Assembly: GCA_028823035.1 (NCBI GenBank)
Contig: JAPKCI010000003.1
Location: 1 to 64,000 of the forward strand
Length of the DNA: 64,000 bases
Source: Rubripirellula sp.
GTDB taxonomy: Bacteria > Planctomycetota > Planctomycetia > Pirellulales > Pirellulaceae
Direction of reading: 5' to 3'
Below are positions 9,432-17,644 of this stretch, one piece after another (positions within the stretch are counted from its first letter, which is position 1; each line of letters opens with the position of its first letter). A program made the position numbers and the translations under genes. The notes under the pieces were generated by a model. That model searched no databases. It had not been told where the DNA came from and was given only the letters and a program-made list of their open reading frames with translations.

Positions 9432-10520
9432 TCAATTCAAATCACCGTCGCTGAGTTTTCCACTCAGATGTCGCTGCAGATAAGTTGCCCTTTCCACGTT
9501 TCGGTCCGAGGACCCCAATAATCTGCCCTGCAACTTTTGCAGGTGGGCTGGCTGAGTATGGATGAACAACTTGTTGATGATGCCAACCGGCACATCGTCG
9601 ATCAGCCCCAGATTCACCCCCATGCGCACCTTGGACAGGTAATGCATGGTTTCCTCACTGCTAATTTTCTTTGCTGTGCTGAGGATACCCAACGCCCGAC
9701 TTACGTCATCATGAAGGTCCTGCTGGCCTTGCTTGACAAGGAAATCCCTAGCTTTCCGCTCATATTCAATGATACGCGGAACCACGTCATCTCCTACCAG
9801 AGAAACAAGGTCTTGTTCACGATGCCCAAGGGTGATTTGATTGCTCACCTGATAGAAATCACCTGTGTACTGCGAGCCCTCACCGTACAACCCACGCACA
9901 GTAACATTGATCCGCTGCATACTGCGAAACACTTTGTCAATTTGCCGGGTGATTACCAGTGCTGGAAGGTGCAACATCACACTGACCCGCAAGCCGGTGC
10001 CGACATTGGTCGGACAGGCAGTCAGGTACCCAAATTGAGGATGGAAAGCGTAAAGAATCGCTCCCTCCAACTTGTCATCCAACTGGTCGATGCTCTGCCA
10101 AGCCAACTTCAAATCCAGTCCGCTATGCATGACCTGAATCCGAAGGTGATCTTCTTCGTTGATCATCACGCTGTACTGTTCGCTGGGATCGATGGCGACT
10201 GCCCGTGACCCCTCAGCATCCGCAATTTCACGACTGATGAGCTGGCGTTCAACAAGGAACTGGCGATCGATCTCGGAGAGTTGCTCGATATCGATGTAAC
10301 GGATATCCCGCCAATCGTCGATCGAGTCCATTTTTGCACGCACGGTCCGCTCGATGCTGATCCGGTCTTCATCACTACAACGGCGGATGAAGGGGAAGTC
10401 AGCCAGATTCCGTGCCAGCCGAATCCGGCTGCTGATCACAATGTCCGACTCGGGACCAGTGCCCCGCAACCACTCACCCGACTTATGTGCTAAGTCGTCA
10501 AAATCAGAATCTCGAATCAC
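9432..10520 (-). CDS. mcsB: Protein arginine kinase McsB
   Basis: ATP:guanido phosphotransferase family enzyme of 362 residues that phosphorylates arginine side chains in proteins, in Firmicutes marking them for ClpCP. Diagnostic pieces are the N-terminal VISSRIRLARNL block, the phosphagen-kinase motif NEEDHLRIQ and the active-site loop CPTNVGTGLR. The small N-terminal domain of creatine kinases is absent, as expected for McsB. It starts with GTG overlapping the mcsA stop as GTGA, so the genes are translationally coupled in the order mcsA-mcsB. No ctsR or clpC lies next to them, unlike the Bacillus operon, so the targets and control are open. Confidence 0.94.
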   Translation of the reverse strand: MIRDSDFDDLAHKSGEWLRGTGPESDIVISSRIRLARNLADFPFIRRCSDEDRISIERTVRAKMDSIDDWRDIRYIDIEQLSEIDRQFLVERQLISREIADAEGSRAVAIDPSEQYSVMINEEDHLRIQVMHSGLDLKLAWQSIDQLDDKLEGAILYAFHPQFGYLTACPTNVGTGLRVSVMLHLPALVITRQIDKVFRSMQRINVTVRGLYGEGSQYTGDFYQVSNQITLGHREQDLVSLVGDDVVPRIIEYERKARDFLVKQGQQDLHDDVSRALGILSTAKKISSEETMHYLSKVRMGVNLGLIDDVPVGIINKLFIHTQPAHLQKLQGRLLGSSDRNVERATYLQRHLSGKLSDGDLN

Positions 10521-11047
10521 TCTTCGTCCTCACTCGCGACCTGGTCGCTGCTGCCGGCCTCTTCGATGCGACGTAATTCATCGCGAATTCCCGAGGCTGT
10601 TTCGTAATCCTCTCGCTCAACCGCCTCTTCCATTTCACGACGAAGCTGAATCAGCTCAGCCTGTGAATCAGCTGCTGCGGCACGATGCGGGCGTTTCCCG
10701 CAATGCTCTACCGAGTCATGAATATTTGTCAACAAAGGAATCAGATCGGTTGAGAAATGGGTGTAATCAAAGGGACACCCCAGACGCCCCGTGTTACGAA
10801 ATTCGAAAAAGCTGATCCCGCATACGGGACACTCCTTCTGATCCAACTCGGCAAGTTCCTGCTTTGTTTGCCCCAAATTGAGCTGCTTTGCCAACGCACC
10901 CGCGATCGAAGCCGCCGGGCTGGATGCCTCCTTCTGAAGGAATCCCCGAGCGTGCTCTTCGCACAAATGCATCACCTGAGGCCCACCAGGCTCGGTCAAC
11001 TCAGTGATGTGGAATGTCGCGGGCTTTTCGCAGTATTGGCACTTCAT
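10517..11047 (-). CDS. mcsA: McsA-like zinc-finger activator of the arginine kinase, with UVR domain
   Basis: A 176-residue protein with the McsA plan. An N-terminal CQYCEKPATFHIT motif and a CEEHA pair give one zinc site; CPVCG and a later Cys (LGCPFDY) give the second. A C-terminal UVR motif follows (LRREMEEAVEREDYETA to about residue 160). McsA activates McsB and tethers it to partners in Firmicutes. The start is ATG with AGGA about seven bases upstream. It overlaps mcsB by four bases, which supports the assignment over a stand-alone UVR protein. Confidence 0.9.
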   Translation of the reverse strand: MKCQYCEKPATFHITELTEPGGPQVMHLCEEHARGFLQKEASSPAASIAGALAKQLNLGQTKQELAELDQKECPVCGISFFEFRNTGRLGCPFDYTHFSTDLIPLLTNIHDSVEHCGKRPHRAAAADSQAELIQLRREMEEAVEREDYETASGIRDELRRIEEAGSSDQVASEDEE

Positions 11048-11327
11048 CTGTCGTTCCTGATCGCCACCATCGCTCTAAACCTCGTTATTTCAAGGAGTAA
11101 GCGTACCCCGTCTGGGATTCTATCGCTGCCATGGGTGCTGTCAACGCAAGCTATCTGCCCACACTTTCCGGCAAAACCGCAATTCGACCACCTTTCAAGC
11201 GTTTCCAGAAGGACAGGTATCAGTCCTCCCCTACACGCATTGCCACTCACCGCCGAAACTAAGGAGCATGCGGAGACAACAAATCCGCAGTTTGCATGCC
11301 CTCGCACGCTCGAACCAATGGTCTTCG

Positions 11328-12860
11328 ATGCACATTCCTTACGCACCACAATTTGCACAACTTGCCGCTGACAATGACTTCGTCCCTGTCTACCGCCGGT
11401 TATTAAGCGATACGCTGACCCCCGTCACCGCGTTTCAACTTCTGGACGATGGGGGACCCGCTTGTCTCTTCGAAAGTGTAATCGGCGGGGAAAAGGTGGG
11501 ACGTTACAGTTTTCTGGCCGCAGGTCCAATTCGCCGCTTCGCCGCCAAACGAAATCAAATCGAAGTCACCGATCTGCCAGATGGGTCGTCGTCACAAACA
11601 ACAGCCGACGATCCACTGGATGCCTTTCGGACCCACTTTCACTTTCGTGTCGCTGAACTCAAAGGATTGCCTCCGTTCGTGGGTGGTGCCATTGGCTACG
11701 CAGGCTATGACGTTGTTCGCTATGTCGAAAACCTTCCAAACCCACCCGAAGACGATCGTGACCTGCCCGATCTCGATTTTGCTTTCTACCACACCCTTTG
11801 CGTTTTCGACCATGTTAAAAAAACGATTACAGTAGTCTCGTTGGCTGACTGCCGAGAGATACACGCCCCAGCTCAGGCAGAGGAAGCCTATCAACACGCA
11901 GTGCAACAAGTAGACCAAACCATTGTTCGGCTATCACGCGCTGCTCCGAAACAAAGATCCGCATGGAACCCGGATCAGTGGCGTGAACTCAGCAAGAAAC
12001 ATCCGCTGGAAGTCACATCGAATTTTTCGCGTGAATCGTTTGAAAATGCTGTTCGAACCTGCGTCGAATACATTCGAGCAGGCGATATTTTCCAAGTCGT
12101 TCCGAGCCAACGACTTTCCGTCCGCACTGACGTCTCACCCTTTGAAATCTATCGGTCTTTGCGCGTCGTGAATCCGAGTCCATTCATGTTCTACCTACGG
12201 ACACCCGAGTGTGAATTGGTGGGTTGCTCACCCGAGATCATGTGCCGTGTGAATGATCAGATGGTCACGGTTCGCCCGTTGGCTGGCACACGGAAACGAG
12301 GAGAAACCTCTCGTGAAGATAAAGCGCTTGAAAAGGAGCTTTTAGCTGATCCGAAAGAACGCGCCGAGCATGTGATGCTAGTTGATTTGGGACGCAACGA
12401 TGTTGGACGCGTGGCGCAGTTCGGAACCATTGACCTGACGGAAGTCATGGTGGTGGAACGATACAGTCACGTCATGCACATCAGCAGTGAAGTGCAAGGC
12501 AAGCTGCGTGACGAACTGGATTCGTTCGATGCCCTGAAAGCTTGCCTGCCAGCAGGAACGGTCTCGGGAGCCCCCAAAGTCCGTGCAATGGAAGTCATCG
12601 ATTCCATTGAACCACACCGTCGTGGTCCCTACGGGGGTGCTGTTGGCTACATCGATTACCGGGGCAACATGGATACCTGCATCGCTCTGAGAACGATGGT
12701 TATCAAGGATGGCGTCGTCCATGTTCAGGCTGGCTGTGGAGTGGTCGCTGATTCTGACCCAACCGCAGAATACGAAGAAACCCTGAATAAGGCGAAGGCA
12801 TTGATCTCGGCAATCGAGATGACCGTGCGGCGAGTTGGCGAGTCGGCCTCGGAATCATGA
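11328..12860 (+). CDS. trpE: Anthranilate synthase component I (TrpE)
   Basis: Chorismate-binding subunit that makes anthranilate from chorismate and ammonia or glutamine, the first step of tryptophan synthesis. The regulatory N-terminal domain has the LFES motif, corresponding to the LLES tryptophan-binding site. The catalytic domain shows FQVVPSQR, NPSPFMFYL, CSPEIMCRV, PLAGTRKRG, LVDLGRNDVGRVA, PAGTVSGAPKVRAMEVID and VQAGCGVVADSDP. I chose ATG 11328, giving 510 residues, because its sequence (MHIPYAPQFAQLA, then FVPVYRRL) is where the family starts. ATG 11268 has AAGGAG only one base before it, which is too close. No trpG or other trp gene is adjacent, so it is a stand-alone locus. Confidence 0.93.
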   Translation: MHIPYAPQFAQLAADNDFVPVYRRLLSDTLTPVTAFQLLDDGGPACLFESVIGGEKVGRYSFLAAGPIRRFAAKRNQIEVTDLPDGSSSQTTADDPLDAFRTHFHFRVAELKGLPPFVGGAIGYAGYDVVRYVENLPNPPEDDRDLPDLDFAFYHTLCVFDHVKKTITVVSLADCREIHAPAQAEEAYQHAVQQVDQTIVRLSRAAPKQRSAWNPDQWRELSKKHPLEVTSNFSRESFENAVRTCVEYIRAGDIFQVVPSQRLSVRTDVSPFEIYRSLRVVNPSPFMFYLRTPECELVGCSPEIMCRVNDQMVTVRPLAGTRKRGETSREDKALEKELLADPKERAEHVMLVDLGRNDVGRVAQFGTIDLTEVMVVERYSHVMHISSEVQGKLRDELDSFDALKACLPAGTVSGAPKVRAMEVIDSIEPHRRGPYGGAVGYIDYRGNMDTCIALRTMVIKDGVVHVQAGCGVVADSDPTAEYEETLNKAKALISAIEMTVRRVGESASES

Positions 12861-12918
12861 GTGATCGCAACAACCGCCAGACCGAACAGCAAAGCCACTC
12901 AATCGCTCGCTGAGGCAG

Positions 12919-13707
12919 TCAGAAACGACGATTAAAACCGCCGTTGAGCTGAATTGTTTGAGCTGTCAGGAACGTGTTGGCGGGGTCAGCAGCGTAAAGC
13001 ACCGCCTTAGCAATGTCGTCAACGCTTCCCCATCGCTCCATCAACGCCTGCCCCTTGGCACGCTGGTCCCAATAGTCACTGGTCGTCTCGCCCCACGAAG
13101 TGCGAATCCAGCCCGGTGCAATTGTGTTCACACGTAACTGCGGCCCTGTCGACTGGGCTAGGCTGTTCGCGAATGCCATCACCGCAGCTTTGGCAGGGCC
13201 AAACATCTGACCAGCATCCCCCTCCATGCCTTGAAGTGCCTGATCCCAGCCTACAAATACCATCGCTGCAGGTTGCTGCGAGGATTGCTGATCCGCCTGA
13301 TTGACCATCCGTTCAGCGACCTCCCGCGACAGCAAGATGGTTCCCAACACATCAACCTCAAGCAAACATCTCAACTTGGCCTCGAAGTCAAGAGTAGCCG
13401 CAATTCCTGTCAGCACGTCAGCCCCGGCGTTGTTGACCCAAGTCTGAATCAACCCAAGCGAATCAAAAGCCTGATCGATCAAAAACTGACGCCCCTCGGG
13501 CAGCGACAGATCAGCCGACACCAAAACAGGTTCGCAGCCATTTTCTCGCAGGGCATCCGCTGTTTCGCTCGCTCCGTCCTGATTGGAACAAAAGTGAACC
13601 ACCAAACGCTCGACTCCAGCCTTGGCCAGGGCGATCGCAGTCGCCCGACCAATACCACTGGAAGAACCCGTCACCACGGCGGTCGTCGCTTGAAATGCAT
13701 CTGACAC
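12919..13707 (-). CDS. SDR-fold protein lacking the canonical catalytic Tyr and Ser
   Basis: Short-chain dehydrogenase/reductase fold of 262 residues. The NAD(P) site is intact (TGSSSGIGRATA, residues 14-25) and NNAG is present at 92-95. The active-site motif normally written YxxxK reads FGPAK at 169-173, so Tyr is Phe, and the usual catalytic Ser position falls in FVGWDQ (151-156), which has no Ser. The fold therefore seems to bind a nucleotide but may not do standard SDR chemistry. The C-terminus (FLTAQTIQLNGGF) is normal for FabG-like members. The start is GTG. It sits convergent to trpE. Confidence 0.85.
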   Translation of the reverse strand: MSDAFQATTAVVTGSSSGIGRATAIALAKAGVERLVVHFCSNQDGASETADALRENGCEPVLVSADLSLPEGRQFLIDQAFDSLGLIQTWVNNAGADVLTGIAATLDFEAKLRCLLEVDVLGTILLSREVAERMVNQADQQSSQQPAAMVFVGWDQALQGMEGDAGQMFGPAKAAVMAFANSLAQSTGPQLRVNTIAPGWIRTSWGETTSDYWDQRAKGQALMERWGSVDDIAKAVLYAADPANTFLTAQTIQLNGGFNRRF

Positions 13708-13789
13708 GAAAGTCTTACTCGCAAAGAAGGAGTGGTAACAGTATCCAACTGCCTTGCAACAGCGTGTGCCTCAAGCCCAGATCTGCGAA

Positions 13790-14254
13790 TCATGCCTTCT
13801 CGTATTCCTTCAGGAAGCCAATGAATTCACGACGATGCTGCTGTTCATCAGCAAGCAAGGTGATGCACATGTCCTGCGTGACAAAGTCAAAACCGTCACA
13901 GAGGCGAATGATTTTTTCGTATTGCGTGATCGCTGACTCTTCGGCATCAATGACCCCTTTGATCACGGTGACGACATCGGTCGTGTCTGCCGGCGGTTGC
14001 AACGTCTTTTGGACAGCATCAAATTTCATGCTGCCTGGAATCACTCCGTCGATCGTCTTGATACGGTTAGCAAGTTGGGTTGCGTGAGAGAGTTCCTCGA
14101 TCACATCAGCACTGAGCGACTTCTTGATCTCTTCTGCTCGCACACCATCTAGATTGACGCTATTGGCCAGATAGTTCAGGACCGTCTCCAGTTCCATGAA
14201 ATAACACTTGATCAATTCGTCGATGATCGCTTTGTTTTTTGCTTGGTCGTCCAC
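13790..14254 (-). CDS. Small ferritin-like (bacterioferritin/Dps-type) protein
   Basis: Four-helix ferritin-like protein of 154 residues. Putative diiron ligands are visible in order: Glu in FMELETVLNYL (residues 21/23), EELSH (53-57), a Glu pair in DAEESAITQYEKI (105/106) and DEQQH (136-140). I chose the GTG at 14254 because GAGG lies seven bases upstream and the first helix starts right after it; the open frame continues upstream to 14425, but that part looks non-coding. The likely role is iron storage or oxidative-stress protection, not proven. The gene stands alone. Confidence 0.82.
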   Translation of the reverse strand: MDDQAKNKAIIDELIKCYFMELETVLNYLANSVNLDGVRAEEIKKSLSADVIEELSHATQLANRIKTIDGVIPGSMKFDAVQKTLQPPADTTDVVTVIKGVIDAEESAITQYEKIIRLCDGFDFVTQDMCITLLADEQQHRREFIGFLKEYEKA

Positions 14255-14821
14255 TTCGCTGCCTCTATCAAATCGGGGGTATTTTATTCGGAGTTGTAAC
14301 ACGATAGGAATCATGAACAGGCCACTGGAACCGGTTTCGCTCATCGAAAACTCAAGATTGCCGATGCACAGCCAGTGGTAGCAAAAGGCCAGCGAGATAA
14401 AATAGCGACCCGAACGGGCTAACAATCGTTCACCAACTGCTCTTTTTCACGCCAAACCAGCCCATTAAAGGGAAATATTCCGCCGCTAGCAGCTCGGCCT
14501 TGCTGATTTCCCTCATCTTTTGCTAATCTGGAGGCTCGAAAAACTACCCTAGAACGCCTGTTTGGACTTCTTCTTTCTCGACTCGCCGGTCAGGTTGGAC
14601 CATTGCTTGAGGCGATAGCGACCTCAGGATCAGCTCGACTCATCGGTGTGACCGTTCGGCTCAGCCCCTCATCGGCCCAAAGCTGCTCGTACAACTCACG
14701 TTGCTCGATACGCATAACACCAGCATACCGAAGAGGTCCGCAAGCGGACGGGTGGTCCAAGACTGGTCATAAATATCAACGCGTTCAACGCGGCACGCCT
14801 CAGGCGAGGAAATAGCAGAGC
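14255..14821. other. Divergent intergenic region between the ferritin-like gene and aceE
   Basis: About 570 bases holding the promoters of both genes. There is an 8-base inverted repeat (agggaaat at 14469-14476, atttccct at 14506-14513) with a 29-base loop, and a short stem gtccg/cggac at 14736-14749 in the aceE leader. The small open frames here show no protein-like character. Confidence 0.5.
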
Positions 14822-17554
14822 ATGTCAGAATCGAAAACTGTTGCAAAAGCGGAAGAGGAGCAATATCTGGGTGAGCTCACCAAACCGGTCACCGACGTCG
14901 ATATCGATGTCTCGGAAACACGTGAGTGGCTCGCCTCATTGGACTATGTGCTGAAAAGCAAAGGTCCAGACCGTGTGCGTTTCCTGATCGAACAGCTGCG
15001 CGACCGAGCCGCAGAAGAAGGAATACAGTCTGCCGAAGACACCAAGACACCTTACGTGAACACGATTCCCGTCAAGGACCAGGCAGCCTTTCCGGGAAAC
15101 CGTGAAATCGAACGACGTATCAAGTCGATTGTTCGCTGGAATGCGATGGCTATGGTAGTCCGTGCCACCAATCGCGGCGGTGGTGTCGGGGGACACATCA
15201 GCACCTTCGCCTCCAGCGCGACGCTGTATGAGATTGGTTACAACCATTTCTTCAAAGGTCGCGGCGAAGATGGCTACTCAGGCGACACAATTTACTTTCA
15301 GGGGCACGCCTCACCCGGCATGTACAGCCGTGCGTTCCTTGAGGGTCGATTGACCGAAGATAACCTCGAAAACTTCCGTCGTGAGCTGTCCCCTGGAGGC
15401 GGATTGTCCAGCTATCCTCATCCTTGGTTGATGCCCGAATTTTGGGAGTACCCAACGGTCTCGATGGGACTGGGTCCGATCATGGCCATCTATCAAGCCC
15501 GGTTCAACGAATACCTGCTAGATCGTGGGTTGAAAGATACCTCTGGACAAAAAGTCTGGGCATTTCTCGGTGATGGAGAATGCGACGAACCAGAAACGCT
15601 GGGTGCGATTGGTCTGGCTGCCAGAGAAAAACTCAATAACCTGATTTTCGTGATCAACTGCAACCTGCAACGACTGGACGGACCGGTTCGCGGTAATGGA
15701 AAAATCATTCAGGAATTGGAATCGATTTTCCGAGGTGCTGGCTGGAACGTGATCAAGGTGATTTGGGGAGACGACTGGGACCATCTGCTGGCCAAAGACA
15801 CGACCGGCTTACTGGCCAAGCGGATGAACGAAGTGGTGGACGGACAGTACCAGAAGTACACCGGTATGCCAGGCAGTTACATCCGCGATCATTTCTTCGG
15901 CAAGTACCCGGAACTGCTCAAACTGGTCGAGAACTACAGCGACGAGAAACTCGAAAAGATGCGCCGTGGTGGGCATGATCCGGAAAAGGTCTACGCCGCA
16001 TACAAGACGGCAACAGAATTGAACAATGGAAAGCCGACCGTCATCCTTGCAAAAACGGTCAAGGGCTATGGCTTAGGCGAAGCTGGCGAAGGCCGCAACG
16101 TCGCCCATAACCAAAAGAAGATGAACGAAGAAGAACTGCTCGAATTCCGAACACGATTCGGCATTCCGATTAGTGATGAAGAAGTCGGCAAAGCGCCCTT
16201 CTACAAACCGCCAGAGAACAGTCAGGAAGTCAAGTACATGAAGGAGCGGCGGGAATTACTGGGAGGCCCTGTTCCCAGTCGCCCGACGGATCACCCGACG
16301 CTTGAAGTTCCAACTCTTGAAGACTATCGCAAAGTCATCAAGAAGCTTGAGAACAAGAACATGAGTACAACGTTTGCGGTCGTGCAAACCCTGATTGCTC
16401 TGTGCCGTGACAAGAAGATTGGCAAGTACATGGTCCCGATCGTTCCCGATGAATCGAGAACGTTTGGCATGGAGGGGATGTTCCGCCAATTTGGTATCTA
16501 TGCCCACTCTGGACAGTTGTACGAACCAGTGGATTCAGAATTAGTCACTTACTACAAAGAAGCCCAGGATGGACAAATTCTGGAAGAGGGCATTACCGAA
16601 GCTGGCTCGATGAGCAGCTTCAATGCGGCGGGCACCGCCTACAGCAAACACGGAATCAACATGATCCCGTTCTTCATCTACTACAGCATGTTTGGCTTTC
16701 AACGCATCGGCGATCTGATTTGGGCTGCTGCTGACATGCGTGCCAAAGGTTTCCTGATCGGCGGAACAGCCGGCCGCACCTCGCTCAACGGCGAAGGTCT
16801 CCAGCATCAGGATGGACATAGCCTGCTTAATGCAATCGCTTTCCCAACCGTGCGATCCTACGATCCAGCCTTCGCATATGAGGCCGTTGTAATCATCATG
16901 GAAGGTCTGAAACGCATGTATCAGGAGGGTGAAGAATGCATCTATTACCTGATGGCAGAAAATGATCCCTACGACCACCCGGAGATGCCCGAAGGGTGCG
17001 AAGAGGGGATCATCAAAGGAATGTATCGATACAAGAGTCGCGAGGTGGACAGTGCCCGTGCTCGGGTCCAACTGTTCGGTAGTGGAGCCATCCTCAACAG
17101 TGCTCTGGCTGCACAGGAAATTCTCGCCGAAAAATACCAGATCGCGAGCGATGTCTGGAGCGTTACCAGCTACACGCAACTGCGTCGTGATGCAGCGACT
17201 TGTGAACGCTGGAACTTGTTGCACCCTACGGAAACACCACGCAAGAGTTACCTCGAAGAAGTGCTGGACGGAGTGGAGGGACCGTTTATATCCGCCAGTG
17301 ATTATGTACGAGCGCTCGGCGAACAACTCTCACCGTATATCCCAGGTGACTACTTTGCACTGGGAACCGACGGGATGGGACGAAGCGAGACTCGAGAAGC
17401 CTTGCGACGTCATTTCGAAGTGGATGCTGAGTCGATCACGATTGCAACGCTAAGCCGGCTCGTCAAAGCGGGAGTCTTGACTCCCAAAGATGTCCATGAC
17501 GCGATCAGTGAATTGGGCTACGACGCTGAAAAACCTGATCCCTACTTTGCTTGA
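14822..17554 (+). CDS. aceE: Pyruvate dehydrogenase E1 component, homodimeric type (AceE)
   Basis: Thiamine-diphosphate enzyme of 910 residues that decarboxylates pyruvate and acetylates the lipoyl group of E2. The length and layout match the single-chain AceE type, not the alpha/beta type. The ThDP motif is GDGECDEPETLGAI near residue 250, followed by FVINCNLQRLDGPVRGN; GGHISTFASSATLYE, LGDG and HQDGHS are also family blocks. GAGG lies 12 bases before the ATG. The 3' end carries a 16-base tandem duplication overlapping the stop codon, and a perfect hairpin lies before aceF. It is followed by the E2 gene; no E3 gene is present in the window. Confidence 0.96.
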   Translation: MSESKTVAKAEEEQYLGELTKPVTDVDIDVSETREWLASLDYVLKSKGPDRVRFLIEQLRDRAAEEGIQSAEDTKTPYVNTIPVKDQAAFPGNREIERRIKSIVRWNAMAMVVRATNRGGGVGGHISTFASSATLYEIGYNHFFKGRGEDGYSGDTIYFQGHASPGMYSRAFLEGRLTEDNLENFRRELSPGGGLSSYPHPWLMPEFWEYPTVSMGLGPIMAIYQARFNEYLLDRGLKDTSGQKVWAFLGDGECDEPETLGAIGLAAREKLNNLIFVINCNLQRLDGPVRGNGKIIQELESIFRGAGWNVIKVIWGDDWDHLLAKDTTGLLAKRMNEVVDGQYQKYTGMPGSYIRDHFFGKYPELLKLVENYSDEKLEKMRRGGHDPEKVYAAYKTATELNNGKPTVILAKTVKGYGLGEAGEGRNVAHNQKKMNEEELLEFRTRFGIPISDEEVGKAPFYKPPENSQEVKYMKERRELLGGPVPSRPTDHPTLEVPTLEDYRKVIKKLENKNMSTTFAVVQTLIALCRDKKIGKYMVPIVPDESRTFGMEGMFRQFGIYAHSGQLYEPVDSELVTYYKEAQDGQILEEGITEAGSMSSFNAAGTAYSKHGINMIPFFIYYSMFGFQRIGDLIWAAADMRAKGFLIGGTAGRTSLNGEGLQHQDGHSLLNAIAFPTVRSYDPAFAYEAVVIIMEGLKRMYQEGEECIYYLMAENDPYDHPEMPEGCEEGIIKGMYRYKSREVDSARARVQLFGSGAILNSALAAQEILAEKYQIASDVWSVTSYTQLRRDAATCERWNLLHPTETPRKSYLEEVLDGVEGPFISASDYVRALGEQLSPYIPGDYFALGTDGMGRSETREALRRHFEVDAESITIATLSRLVKAGVLTPKDVHDAISELGYDAEKPDPYFA

Positions 17555-17573
17555 TCCCTACTTTGCTTGATCC
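17536..17573 (+). repeat. 16-base tandem duplication across the aceE stop codon
   Basis: The unit tgatccctactttgct occurs at 17536-17551 and again at 17552-17567, followed by tgatcc. The first copy codes the last residues of AceE and the second begins with the stop codon, so only the first is translated. It looks like a slippage or short duplication event. Confidence 0.95.
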
Positions 17574-17574
17574 T

Positions 17575-17597
17575 CGGCATGCAGCCTCTGCATGCCG
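17575..17597 (+). promoter_or_regulatory. Perfect hairpin between aceE and aceF
   Basis: Ten-base stem cggcatgcag/ctgcatgccg with a three-base loop, 20 bases after the aceE stop. No U-tract follows, so it may shape mRNA stability or the E1:E2 ratio, not full termination. Confidence 0.6.
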
Positions 17598-17644
17598 TTC
17601 AAAATTTCCAACCAAATATCACATTGTCAAATTCCAGAATCTGA

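Noticed and set aside
9537..10208. Open frame of 223 residues antisense to mcsB
   Set aside because: The mcsB frame has all kinase motifs; this frame has none and no protein-like composition.
16541..17326. Open frame of 261 residues antisense to aceE
   Set aside because: It is a shadow of the strongly supported aceE coding strand and has no domain or start signal.
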